A stretch of DNA of 64,000 nt, from the NCBI RefSeq assembly GCF_905147045.1, contig NC_065918.1, forward strand, positions 16,492,001 through 16,556,000. Direction: 5' to 3'. The position numbers and the translations under genes were made by a program. The DNA comes from Nymphalis io (Eukaryota > Arthropoda > Insecta > Lepidoptera > Nymphalidae). Shown in pieces: positions 48,311-60,147 of the stretch (position 1 is its first letter; every line of letters starts with the position of its first letter). The notes beneath the pieces are model-generated. The model ran no database searches. It saw nothing but the letters and a program-made list of their open reading frames with translations, and had not been told where the DNA came from.

Positions 48311-49242
48311 TTATACATTACTATGTCTTATTTATCGCCGCGTTCATACATTATAATGTTATTAACGAACAAAATAAACTCAATGAGATCTTTTATAATG
48401 TGTTAGCGCGCTTAGTTAACTCGAATGCGTCATAAAGGAACACATTAAGTGTTTTATTGTTGAAATTATTAAGATAACAAATATTTTAAGTTAAATTTTT
48501 ATGAATTCGAAATAGGTACACAGTCGTTAAAGTGATATTTTTATTTTAATTAGACAATAGATCCGCTGACGTTCGCCTCTCTCTTTTAAATTATATGAAA
48601 TGTTTAATGTAAATTTTAGGGTCCCGTAATAAAAATGCAAATAGCATTACGTGTAGTAAGAATTCCTCCTTAATTTCTCTATTTTGTTTAATAGTTGTTT
48701 TACTTGAAAGCTACACGAGATCGACTTGTATTACGAGGACGTGCTGAGCTTGATTTATCCCAAATAATTGAATAATTTTACAATTCTGCATTTGAAATTC
48801 GATTAATCGTATAGAAAACCAAAACTTTTAAGCCATTTTTTATGTTTATTTCGTTCATAATATAAGATATTTTATTAACTAATAAATAACGTTTGCAATC
48901 AACACGCATTACAAGTATTTAATTTTATACCGAATGATTCTTGATGGCTTAACAATATTTTTACATAAAGTATGGGTGTTTCACGTGAAATGGCGAGTCA
49001 TTTAACGTATATAGGCAAATGTCAGGCTCATGCGTATTTATAGGCTTAACGAATAAATTAAACTACGAAGAGAACGCGGAGTCGGTCGCCTCGAAATATT
49101 CATATCATCACGTTCAAGCCAACAGACCACACAACTTAAAAGTAAATTACGTAAACTTTCATTAAAGTGAATGATATTTTCATTATTAAGAATGTAATCA
49201 ATGTAATATATTTTTTTTTAACATTTCACTCATCAGATATTT
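48311..49242. other. Intergenic AT-rich sequence, nothing recognised
   Basis: No gene, RNA or repeat family recognised. Confidence 0.5.
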
Positions 49243-49526
49243 ACTGGTGGTAAGGCTTTGTGCAAGCTCGTCTGGGTAGGTACCACCCACTCATCAGATA
49301 TTCTACCGCAAAACAGCAATACTTGATATTGTTGTGTTCCGGTTTGAAGGGTAAGTGAGCCAGTGTAATTACAGGCACAAGGGACATAAAATCTTAGTTC
49401 CCAAGGTTGGTAGCGCATGTGCTATAAGCGATGGTTGACATTTCTTACAATGCCAATGTCTAAGGGCGTTTGGTGACCACTTACCATCAGGTGGCCCATA
49501 TGCTCGTCCACCTTCCTATTCTATAA
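49243..49526 (+). repeat. Family B element, full length
   Basis: It runs from ACTGGTGGTAAGGCTTTGTG through GGCACAAGGGACATAAAATC and CCACTTACCATCAGGTGGCC to CACCTTCCTATTCTATAAAT. A second CATCAGATAT stands just before its 5' end, outside the family consensus. Confidence 0.93.
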
Positions 49527-49816
49527 ATATATATTCTTTTTTTATAAAATGTATTCAACATACAAAATGTCAGAAACGTATTTAGTCTTATGTATAGATA
49601 ACAAACACGTCAATTAACATATTTGTATTATACCGTTAAATGTGTAATTAACTTTGTAACAAATAAGCTATAAAAGGTCTACGCCAGCTTATAAGTTTAT
49701 ACCAACTTAATTTACTTTGCTTATTAAAATAGAAAATTCGTTATTTATTATATAGTGAGTTTGTATTCACAACATACTATACTTGTGTTAAGACTTTATT
49801 TACGAATAACAGGTAC

Positions 49817-50054
49817 ACGGATGGATTAGTAGGCTACGTAGTGGTAAGTGGTCATAGCCGCTAATAAACTTTAGCACTGTAATAAATATTCACCAACCTT
49901 GGAACTAAGATGATATATACTATCCCTGTACAGCACTGGCTCATTTACCCTTCCCACCGAAATCCGACAATACCTAGAAATACTGTTTAGCGGTAGAATA
50001 AATGATGTGGGAGTGGTACCTACATAGACGGGCTTGGAAAGACCTACTACGATG
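49817..50054 (-). repeat. Family B element, diverged
   Basis: The reversed order is kept (GTAGTGGTAAGTGGTCATAG, CACCAACCTTGGAACTAAGA, TACCTACATAGACGGGCTTG) with many changes. The hairpin core is eroded. Confidence 0.7.
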
Positions 50055-50754
50055 CAGAAGATTTAGTTTTAGCAAACACCGGAAAATGCAAAGAAATACT
50101 TTCGAAAATTAAAAGCAATTATACGTATATAATTATTTAAATATATATACTAAACTAAACTACACTGAGATGTAACTACTAATTTAACGAACATACAAAT
50201 TTAAATAACATAAAAAATCAGAAAAATTATACCAGAAATTATACTTTACTTATATTATACAAAAAACTTTTTATTTTTCTCGCATTTTTTATCGATTATA
50301 ATTTGACGTTCGCAACGCAAAACTTGACGTTTATATTGCTTCATGTTTATTTTTTCTGTAGTTAGGTAGGTAGCAAGTAAGTACATAAGCTTGTAATTAT
50401 ATATAGTTATGTAAATAAACGAAAACTAATTCTACGCCATGTCACGTCTCATATTCATATTTTTAACTTAAAATCGACGCCAATATAGAATACAAAAACT
50501 AATCCAACGTGAATGAGTCTCGCTTGTTTTTAAAAATTCACTGCACAATAAGTAAATTCATTACATAGAAATTAAATCTAAACTTTTTAATTTTAGACAA
50601 TATTATTTGTAAATTCAAACTATAAATTTCAATATTTAATATTACAGAAACATCAAACGTCAACTTGAAAACCATCATGTGATCGGTTTCGTAAATGATA
50701 ATAACTGGCGAAATAAATTCATCTGGTTTTTTTTCGGCATTATTTATGTAATTA

Positions 50755-50790
50755 TAGGGGTGTATCAAAAAAAATTACCGTTTTATCAAA
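50755..50790 (+). repeat. Mariner 5' terminal inverted repeat
   Basis: GGGGTGTATC, eight A, then TTACCGTTTTATCAAA. It matches the reverse complement of 51953-51988 with about four differences or single-base gaps. Confidence 0.9.
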
Positions 50791-50936
50791 TTCAAGATTT
50801 AAAGGACTGTAAATATTTTAATCCTATTTAATACTTACCAATTCTTAATAATCCCTTTAGAGCATTCTCTAAGGCTTGTTTATTCCCATTCGACTTTAAA
50901 AAAAAAAGCCATGTTAGTTATTTTTTTCAGAGAAAC

Positions 50937-51916
50937 ATGACAGTGTTCTACGAAATTCTCGTAAGTTTAAGGCATTACTGGAAAAAAAAATTACAGCCGC
51001 TGAAGCAACTCGACCACCTTGACCAGCGCACTGCGCGGCGTTGGTTTGAAAAATTTAGCAGTGGAGATACGACGTTGGAAAGGAAGAAGGGCTCCGGGCG
51101 ACCATTAATGGATATTGATGAGGTTCTGCACGAAGCTGTTAAGTCAAATCCATCCACAAGTACTCGCGAACTTACTAGGGAGTGTGATGTGTCAAAAGAT
51201 ACTGTAAATCGCCATCGACGCTCCATGGGAAAGGTGAAAAAGAGCAGTAGACTGGTTCCTCACGAACTTACTCCTCAGCAATCAGCTAAAAGATTAGCAA
51301 TTTGTAAAAATTTATTGAAAAACCCTTCTGATATGAGATTTTACCGGAAGATTGTCACTTGTGATGAAAAATGCATTTACTGGCGAAATCCGAATACCCG
51401 TGAACAATGGCTAGATCGCGGTCAAACTGCTTTTCCAGTAAAAAATCCATGCTTTGCGTTTTTTCGAATTTCGAAGTTGTTATTCATCACAAATTTGTTC
51501 CTGATGGATGTTCTATGAATTCTGAAGTCTACTGCGAACAACTGGACAAATTGTATGCCAAATTGTCAGAGCGTTCTCCTGCTTCGACCAACCGAAAGGG
51601 AGTCTTATTCCAACAAGATACTGCTCGTCCTCACACTTCCCGTCGAACTAAAGAAAAGTTTGAAGAACTTCATGGATTCGAACTCCTGCCTCATCCACCA
51701 TATAGTCTAGACCTCGTACCATCAGATTGCTACTTGTTTCGATCCATGGCCCATTTTCTTCAAGGGAAAAAATTTGATAATTTTGCGGAAGTAGAAATGG
51801 TGGTCCAAGAGTTCTTTGACAGCCATCCCAAGAAATGGTATCAGCGTGGGATCGAGCAATTGGCTAGCAGATGGCTAATGACAGTTGATAACAATGGACT
51901 ATACTTTGAGTATTAA
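50937..51916 (+). pseudogene. Mariner transposase pseudogene
   Basis: The reading frame runs from ATG 50937 in one frame to about 51440, then in another to TAA 51914-51916. The N-terminal helix-turn-helix part is visible (RTARRWFEKFSSGDTTLE, GSGRPLMD), followed by the linker HELTPQQSAKRL. The catalytic triad residues are all Asp: VTCDEK (51363-51365), QQDTARPH (51617-51619, where the common form is QDNARPH) and VPSDCYLF (51725-51727). Near 50985-51015 a short stretch is out of frame (ITAAEATR is legible in another frame across the A-run), implying two compensating indels. Around 51440 a further indel removes a few residues before MLCVF. No functional enzyme can be made. It would have cut and pasted its own element in the nucleus. 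Confidence 0.92.
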
Positions 51917-51952
51917 TTGTATTTTATATCAAAGAAATAATAATACAAATAT

Positions 51953-51988
51953 TTGGTTAAAAACGATAATTTTTTTTGTACACCCTAT
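51953..51988 (-). repeat. Mariner 3' terminal inverted repeat
   Basis: Reversed, it reads AGGGTGTAC, then the A-run, then TTATCGTTTTTAACCAAA. A TA dinucleotide follows at 51989-51990. Confidence 0.9.
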
Positions 51989-51990
51989 TA

Positions 51991-54245
51991 TTTACAATTT
52001 TCAATATAAGAAAGAAATAGCCAGCGGTCGCTATAAGAACTCACTCACACACACATTTCATTACAAATATCATATATAATATTGCTACACAAAATAATAT
52101 AAAGTCGAGTAACATGACTAATATACAAAATAATAATATAATAATAGCACCCTTATGTCAATTCATTTATTATTAATTTTGATAATCTGACTAAGGACAA
52201 TAGGACCTTATGTTTTCAAGAAGGCGTCGAGGAAACAATGAACCGGTAATAATGTAAGTTAAATCATCTGCCTGATGACATTTTCATTTTATTTGGATTA
52301 ATAATACTAATAAACAATCTTACAACAAATAAATGAAAATCAATGTTACAAAATTATTGCTTAGGTATTGGTAATAAACGCCAAGCAAGCATAACCAAAA
52401 CAAAACATAGGAGACGTAAATAATAGATTATTTGGTTTAATTAATTTCTACAATTGTTGAGTAGAGATTAATATATGCAATTCATAAACGTAATTAAATA
52501 AATAATTAAAAATATACCTAGTATCTCGATGAAGTACTCCGTGTGGCAAAAATAAAACTGAGTAAAATTAAGTAATCGTTTACTCGGTACAATTATTAAA
52601 AAACTATTTAATCAAAATTATAATTTGTTCAAATTATTTGCTAGCGAAACCCTGAATTATATTCACTGATAAGAATTAAGCCTGTAATAGATAAAATCAT
52701 TATTTGATTATAATAATTTGGAGCACTCGTTTCAAAAACACTCAAATGAGCGCTTTGTATCTATATCATATTCCAATCGAGTTAAGACAAATTAATCTTA
52801 TTCATATTTACATGTTACATGCGATTAAATAAGCTCTGTTATATTAAGCACTGCAAGTGGTTCTTTGTTAATATCTCTATATTATAAAATAAAACTTGCA
52901 CTAAAATACTTATATACACTTTAATTTCACTTTCTAAGTTCCCATAACAACTTTGAAATAATTCAATTTTTCCTCGAATCCATAATAATAAATATCATAG
53001 ATTATTCAAAACCTCGAGCCATGATATCATGTCAATTTAATGTTAAAGCTGTTTATTTATCTTATGCGGCTGAGTTGGAAGCTAGATGAGGAAAGTGTCA
53101 TTCATTAACATTCATTCACTAAAACTTCTCTCAGGTACCCAACTTTAACGCTCCATAAATACAATTTTTGCGAGCTATTGGCCAAATTAACATGTTAGAA
53201 GATGTTTTGTCATAAAGAAGATCAATATATTCTAAGGCTGTCAAAAAACCCGTAATTGAATTTCTATGAAAAATAACTTTGTCAATGTCATAGTTTGATA
53301 TCAAATATTTAATTACAATGAAACTCTGAAACAGACGTAGTAAATTATATAATTAGCACATAAATAAATATTTAAAATAGTCGTGGAAATAATTATTATC
53401 TACAAAAATCAACGAAATTAACTTCAAGTTTCTTAATTACGCGAAACTAATACTTCATACAAAAGTGCCTGGAACGAATGCTCGGGCTTATTTAATCACA
53501 CTCAACGCTGTATGACCACGATGACCACAATTCCTGACTTTTGTATGAACGTCCTGATTTTTAATCTGTAGAAAGCATATAGTCGCACGTGTCATGAGAC
53601 ACTACAAATCTGAATTGAACAGTCTAGCACTGGTTCAAAACTCAGATCTCCTCGCGCTGAGTGGGATGGATGCAAAAACGCGTCCCTTGAAAGCGGCTCC
53701 GACGATTTGGGTAACTGTTTTATTTAGATAAGTTTTTGTTTTTAAAGTTTAGTTGTACCGTGTTTTGCTTGAAAAAAAACGCAATTTTAAGAAAAAAGAT
53801 TTTGGTCATTCAACCCCCCAAACTGTCCAGCTTTAGAATATAGGCTTAAAATTGTAGATTATTTTAAATTTATAATACTTAAGTGGACTGACAATACAAA
53901 ATACCCTATATATAATAATATAGACAGGGTAGCACAAACATCTAACATGAAGTCGATATAGTTTTATAATGAAATCTATATAATTATATTAGTACTGTCC
54001 TGATTTGTACTTTGAAATTGTGGTCAATATATATATGAATGAAGTTAATGTTTATAGTAATGAGGCAAGTCGCGGGCTACACTCTTATTGGTATATTTCA
54101 TAAATCAGTCACGAGGTTCGTATATCACGTTTTTAATATATATTATATTTTTTGTTTCTGTTAATAACTTTTCTGTTCGCTAAAAATATAAGTATTGACA
54201 TTATAGAAAAATACAATTAAAATCAGCCAAATCAGAAAATGGCCA
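51991..54245. other. Intergenic AT-rich sequence, nothing recognised
   Basis: No gene or repeat family recognised. A CCACGATGACCACAA double motif lies at about 53515. Confidence 0.5.
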
Positions 54246-54448
54246 AGTAGTGCTTTGTGTTAACCCATCTGGGTAGGTATTAGTCACTCATCAGCATCAT
54301 CAAACCTAAGTATTGTCGTGTTCTAGTTTGAATGATTAGCCAATATAAACATATATAAAGTACAGGGGCAAGGGATGTGACGTCGTAGTTCCCAAGCGAA
54401 TGTCTATGGGTGGTAGTGAACACTTCCCATCAGGTGGCCATTAGCCAG
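54246..54448 (+). repeat. Family B element, diverged with deletions
   Basis: AGTGCTTTGTGTTAACCCAT, CTGGGTAGGTATTAGTCACT, GGGGCAAGGGATGTGACGTC and CACTTCCCATCAGGTGGCCA keep the family order. About 40 bases before the hairpin are missing. Confidence 0.75.
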
Positions 54449-56097
54449 TTACATATTTTTACTATTACCTTTTACATACATATTTTTAATAAAATTTTGG
54501 TTTCCAAAATTATCGCAAAAATCATGTTATGTAGTTTGCTTTACGAATGAAAAATAAATCATTAGATATTACATTCCAAGCGTTAATTTGCTTGTTCAGT
54601 TGAAATTTTGTTAATAATAATAATTTTTCATCAAATAGAATATTTTTAAATAATGTACCATATTCATTGTTTATTTATATGCCAATGTATATGTATTTTT
54701 GTAAATAAGTAGTGTCTGCTTATCTATGTACATTACATAGAACCACTAAATTGAAAAAAAAAATATTGACATGCCACAGCATAGTAATTTAACAGAAAAT
54801 TAAATTTATTTGCAAAGAGTAAGAAAATATCAACGTCTACCCAATGAAGTACGTTAAACGTCACCATTTTCTTCTAAAGAACTCTGAAAATATAAAATTA
54901 AAATCACATTTAAAATAGATTTTTCAAATTCCCTTTAAATGTTTAAAATCAAACAAACGCACAATTAAGACAACAAACAACCGAAACGAAACAAACCACC
55001 CTATATATTTAGATCATTAGATGCTTAAGCTCAGGCGACAGCTCTATAAATACACCAGCTTATACTCTGACGTAGCGGTTTATAAAAATTGTATTTATTT
55101 TAAGTAACGAGCCAGAGAATGTACCACGGGAGTTAACTTAACATCTGTTTGTTAAACAAATTCAATTCCTTGGTGCAATACTATGAAGTAAGGCTAAATC
55201 TGATTTGTTTTAAAAAGAGCAACTACGTGAGTTTCTTGATAGCTAGAGGCTGCGTGTCGAAAAGAAGAATTGAAATAGTGACGTAATTTGAGTTAATGGT
55301 CATCACTATTCACCGATTCCTTTTGAAACTTAAATCATCTATATCACTTCTTTCCCCAAATAGATATATAACACGAACTGTGTTATCACGAGGCCCCATA
55401 GTATCCCTATACATACTACCTTTCTCAATAAAAATGCACTGACGCAAAAAGTTTTTTTTTTTTTTAATGAAATTTGAATTAAAAAATAATAGTCGGTGAA
55501 AGCAAACCATCCCTTCGAGTATGTAAACATCGCTAGACACCACGACATTCCCAATTTGGCAACGGTTAAAACCTACCAGGACGCACTAAACGCGCTTGAT
55601 GCGATCCCCGATGACAAATATAATCTTTAAGCCGAGTTGACTTGACGCTGATGTTGTTCTCAGAAACTGAGATTTATTTTTACTCAAAGATCTAAATACT
55701 AAGGTGAAAGATATCACATTTGTTCCGTAGAACGTTAAATCTTTCGACAGGTCGTGTAATCGTGGAAGTTATGTCGAAAAATTTGCCGCTTACCATTTGA
55801 TATTCGCATCAAAGAAATAATAATACGTATATCCGACGTACGATGAAATTAACACATCTGTGTATATGAAGCTTACGAGTTTCAACGCTCCAATAATTCG
55901 TTTGAGTTTAATTATGTGATTAAGATTCAAATCATTTTTTGAAATCTTTTTGATCCAGACGTCATATAAGTAACCGTCTAATGAAATGCGTTTGATGTGG
56001 GCAGAGTTATGCCGTTTATCACCTGACATTTCATTTGACATAACAATAGTGTTTCTTTAGATCGAATATCTGTTACTGCGATCAAATCTAGCTACAT
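54449..56097. other. Intergenic AT-rich sequence, nothing recognised
   Basis: Minus-strand frames at 55310-55554 and 55790-56041 show no protein-like features. Confidence 0.5.
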
Positions 56098-56335
56098 GGG
56101 ATGACTTTGTATAAGCCCGTTTAGGTAGGTACCACCCACTTATCACATATTCAACCACCAAACAGCAATTCTTAATATTGTTATGATCCGATTGGAAGGG
56201 TAAGTAAGCCAGTGTAACTGCAGGCATAAGATACATATCTTGAACCAAGAACATAATATCTTAGTTCCCAAGGTTAGTGGCTTACGGCGCCAATGACTAT
56301 GGGCTGTGGTGACCACTAATCATCAGATGGGTATT
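56098..56335 (+). repeat. Family B element, diverged
   Basis: GGGATGACTTTGTATAAGCC, TAGGTAGGTACCACCCACTT, GGAAGGGTAAGTAAGCCAGT and GTGACCACTAATCATCAGAT are recognisable. The middle has a partial internal duplication (TAAGATACATATCTTGAACC). Confidence 0.75.
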
Positions 56336-57961
56336 ACAGTACGCAAGTCATCGAAATGACTCTGTTAATTTGATTTTAGGATATGTCGCCTTATTACCTA
56401 GCCTAGCATAAACGAGCTAATATCTAGAATTAAAACTTACAATGTTGAAAATAAACGCCACATGGTAATATATATTATATGGATTTAAGAAAATAATGTA
56501 TAAGAATAAAATTAAATTAGTAATAAGTGTTAGACAACGCAACGCAACATCTGGGTATAAGCTTTCATAGTATACACGTTCATATCAGCGACAGAGTTTC
56601 TCAGTCTACGTCATTATCCGTGACGTCATGTGCCATTGTTTCATCAACTACAACAACAATTGTACAGTGTGGAGGCTTATTGCCACCCCAACAAGAATGG
56701 TAACAACGAACACTTCCACAAAATAGACGTTTTTTTGTTCTTAAATAAGTGAATTTCTATTATTTTACATTATTTTGGTTATGTCTGCTTGTTTTTGTTT
56801 CTAGGCAGCATCACGAACTAAATTTTATGATTGCTCAATATTCATATTAATTAGACATTCATTGCGTAACATTTCGTTAGCTGCTATATTTAGATTTCTA
56901 AGCTGCTCTGAATGTTATTAACAGTGTGACCATAATCGGATCACCTTTTTTTAGGTCTTCCAGACTCTCCATGGTAGACGTCATTGATCCTTCTTCAACA
57001 GTTTAACAAACGCGTCGTCACTGATATCAATGTTAGTTACACAATTATAATGAATTTGGAAATAAACACAGTTATTACATAAAAAAATTCTTGATTGATA
57101 AAAAAGAGTAACTATTCAGTTACTTGTCGGTTCTTAATCTTCGTAGAATCCAATTTCTAAACCAATGAAAGCGTAATATCAAAATTGTAAAGTGACTATT
57201 GAAAACTGTTTGCATGAGTCTACTTGAGTAAAGTATAATTTGACTTTTGTCTCAAACAACCACATTACGGGTATTTCTGAAATTTAATAGACATAACAAT
57301 AACATTATCAAAGATACAACATTGATGTGAAACTAATCAACAAAACAAACTCAGTATCAAAAAGTGACATGTGACATTGACTACAATGACTCATATTTAA
57401 AGGATACAAGCACCTAAAGCATTAAGGGCGGGTCGAGCATCGCGTGCATCTCACCAAATAGCTTTGCTGGACGAGCATCCTAATCTGAAGCAACACGCCC
57501 CCACATAACAGTACACCGAACATAAACAACTGCTCACCAATTATTGCTAACTCCGCTCACTTAGCTGTACAAATAAAGATTAATTTTTTTTATTAAAACA
57601 ATCTGCTCACATTACTTCCTTATTCGCATTTTATACATTATATTTAATACAAAGCACTAATTAAGAGCAAGTTCTTTATTATGCTGAGAGAAATACTTGT
57701 GACGTTAATCGCCATTGTCTCTTTTATTAGGGTTCTGTATGATATCGATATGCGTTTTTTTATTATCACATTCATGAGAGTTTTGTTCGAGCTTATCTTG
57801 AAACTTACTACTTTAGTAATAGACAATAATTAAATATTGTCTGTTAATAAAATTCGATGTAGCTATAAACTACGAGGATTTGGCAGTTGGTCACGATATT
57901 GTGAACTGGACCTTTTATCTCTAGTAATTATACTACTAATTTAATAGTTTTTTTTTAAAGT
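56336..57961. other. Intergenic AT-rich sequence with a CRE-like palindrome
   Basis: TGACGTCA occurs near 56620 (CCGTGACGTCATGTGCC). Otherwise nothing is recognised. Confidence 0.4.
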
Positions 57962-58104
57962 AAAGATGACGCACATATGGCTGACCTGATGGTAGGATGT
58001 CACTGTGTCCCATAAATACTGTCACTGACATATAAAAACTATACATATTGTCAAATGCCATCGAACATTATCTAAGATGTCGTATCCCTTGTGTCTATAC
58101 TAGC
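57962..58104 (-). repeat. Family B 3' portion, degraded
   Basis: CACATATGGCTGACCTGATG and GTAGGATGTCACTG, then ATCTAAGATGTCGTATCCCT and TGTGTCTATACTAG follow the reversed family B order with deletions. Confidence 0.6.
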
Positions 58105-58650
58105 ACATCGCCCGCGGCTTCGCCCGCGTCTTAATCGAAAATCCAGTTAAACGAGATACAAAGGTCAAAATATGTTAATTATATCATAATTTAGCTGTGA
58201 TTAGGCGTGCAGAAGTAACATATATTCAAAACACACACAGCCTATCGTATTTATGATATCAGCGCGAATAATATTAATTTAGAAATTAAGGGAATATGGA
58301 TATTCTATATTATTGTAATGCCTCCTTACTACATTATGTATTTCCATTTGCTAGGACAACAATATTTTTGGCATGACTTAGATATGAAAATTAAAATAAA
58401 AAGAAAAAAATACACATTACAAATTTAAAGCAGAAACACGCCGTCTAAAAGATTGATTTTGATGAAACATAGACTAAATGGTACCTTGAAATACTTCTTA
58501 TAAGAATTCAATTATTTCAATTTGTAATTTTTAGCCGTTTTTAAGAATACCCCGGACATATAGACAGACAGACAAAAATATAAATAAAATGATTGTTTTG
58601 GGTTTGGTTCACAGAAAGACACTTTTATTTATTTGTAAATATAAAGATAA
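58105..58650 (+). repeat. RTE-like or related retrotransposon 3' fragment beginning with a CGCCCGCG repeat
   Basis: It begins CATCGCCCGCGGCTTCGCCC, a GC-rich opening found at a very common lepidopteran repeat, and later reads GTTTTTAAGAATACCCCGGA, AGACAGACAGACAAAAATAT and TTGTAAATATAAAGATA. It has no coding capacity. The exact superfamily is uncertain. Confidence 0.5.
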
Positions 58651-59553
58651 ATATATAGATTAGAATAAAAAACATTTAAATGTTACGAAAATAAACTCAA
58701 AATAAAATTATTACATTATAAAGGTTTTAATTGTAGATTCAGCGCTGTTTGTTCGTAAGACAGGGGGACAAAAAAACCTTCACAGAACTTCTAAGATAGA
58801 AGATCGAACTCCCAAATCCTAAAACGTATAAAAACATACACCTAAACAGTGTCAGATCGAAAGCATTTAGTTCATTTAGAAAACAGCATTGCATTATATC
58901 ATGGAGTCCAAACAGACCCACAAACAGGGTCATTAAAAAAAATATTGATATGTCGAGTATTTCGTTTACATGACGCTACAATTACCGCGACCACCGGACC
59001 GCGTCGCTAACAAGACGAAGCACAGTCCACGAGACAGGTCTTACACCGGAAACATAATGATTTCACAGGCCTCAGATATTTACAGAGATATATCTGTACC
59101 TACAATAAGATACACGTATTTTTACATATAATAAAACTGTAATTAAAAGCGTGTTGTAACAAAATAAAAATTTTGTTCTATAAATTTAAATGTAATGTTT
59201 AAAATATAATCCGTTTTTTATAAGCATTATGGGGTAACGTAACAGGCGAGTAATGTTTTAATTGAATGTGGGTATTATTGTGATATATACTCGTCTGGTG
59301 CATGCGGAGGAGGAGAACGTAAAAAGTTCATACTACAAAGAATTACGTGACAGAAAAACAATTTTTATTAAACTAGAATTAATTTTATTTATTGTCGTCT
59401 TAGCTAGAAATGTTTGTTGTTTCGCGGAAAAAGTGGGCATAATTAAACAAAATCCACACTGATGAAATCAAGGCAACTCATTAGGAATAACATTTTACGA
59501 AACAAACAAACTTTTATTTTACAACTTAACTCAATAGTTGTTATGTCCAAAAC
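58651..59553. other. Intergenic sequence, nothing recognised
   Basis: A short GC-richer patch (about 58977-59040) has no identified function. Frames at 58739-58933 and 59262-59462 lack protein features. Confidence 0.45.
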
Positions 59554-59741
59554 ACTGGTGGTAGGGCTTTGTGCAAGCTGTGTAATTACAGGCACAAGGG
59601 ACACAACATCGTAGCTCCCAAGGTTGGTGGCGCATCGGCGATGTAAGTAACGGTTAAAATTTCTTACAATACCAATGTCTATGAGCGTTGGTGACCACTT
59701 ACCATCAGGTGGCCCGTGTGTTCGTCAGCCTACCTATACTG
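59554..59741 (+). repeat. Family B element with a large internal deletion
   Basis: The 5' block CACTGGTGGTAGGGCTTTGT, GCAAGCT is joined directly to GTGTAATTACAGGCACAAGG. About 100 bases present in the copy at 17187-17480 are lost. The 3' half with CCACTTACCATCAGGTGGCC is intact. Confidence 0.9.
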
Positions 59742-59867
59742 TAAAATATATACATATAAAATGATCTATAACAAATAATAAGGTCACTATTTTGCAATAT
59801 ATAATCTTAATACAAACCAAGTTAATTTTCTAAATATAAAGTTTTTTTTTTTAATTATTATTGACAT

Positions 59868-60147
59868 CCTGACCAACAACGGCCTGGCCCTGTCTCCACA
59901 GAGTTCAGAAACCTACGCAGGAGTCATTACATCGATAGATGTATACACACACATATGTCCTCTCTCTTCCCTCACTCACATAGTCCAGTGCGACAGAAAT
60001 CGATGATCGAAAATGGTCGATGGGAGGGAGATCAGGTGCAGGACAACCTTACTTTTGGCTTGGCAGATAGTTATTGGAGCTGAGATTGCAACCTGGGATC
60101 TCGTGAGTTCTAGCTAAAAAGTTTAGACACGAAGCCAACGAGGCAGT
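59868..60147 (-). repeat. Family D SINE-like element including its tRNA-like head
   Basis: The body (CCTCTCTCTTCCCTCACTCA, GGAGATCAGGTGCAGGACAA, CTTTTGGCTTGGCAGATA) is followed by a reversed tRNA-like head (GATTGCAACCTGGGATCTCG, then AGACACGAAGCCAACGAGGC). This links the body seen at 31030-31242 to a pol III-type promoter, so family D is a tRNA-derived SINE. Confidence 0.7.

Larger units (their letters stand above)
50755..51988 (+). mobile_element. Mariner (Tc1/mariner) transposon, nearly complete but inactivated
   Basis: The terminal inverted repeats (50755-50790 and 51953-51988) share GGGTGTA, an eight-base A-run and TTACCG/TTATCG, and TA lies outside each. Between them is one transposase gene broken by frameshifts. 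The total length of about 1.23 kb is normal for mariner. The flanking DNA is AT-rich, as expected for TA-targeted insertion. Confidence 0.93.

Noticed and set aside
2370..59741. CRISPR-like array from the recurring family B blocks
   Set aside because: Repeats are long, dispersed over 57 kb, on both strands and diverged. They are retroelement copies, not regularly spaced direct repeats.
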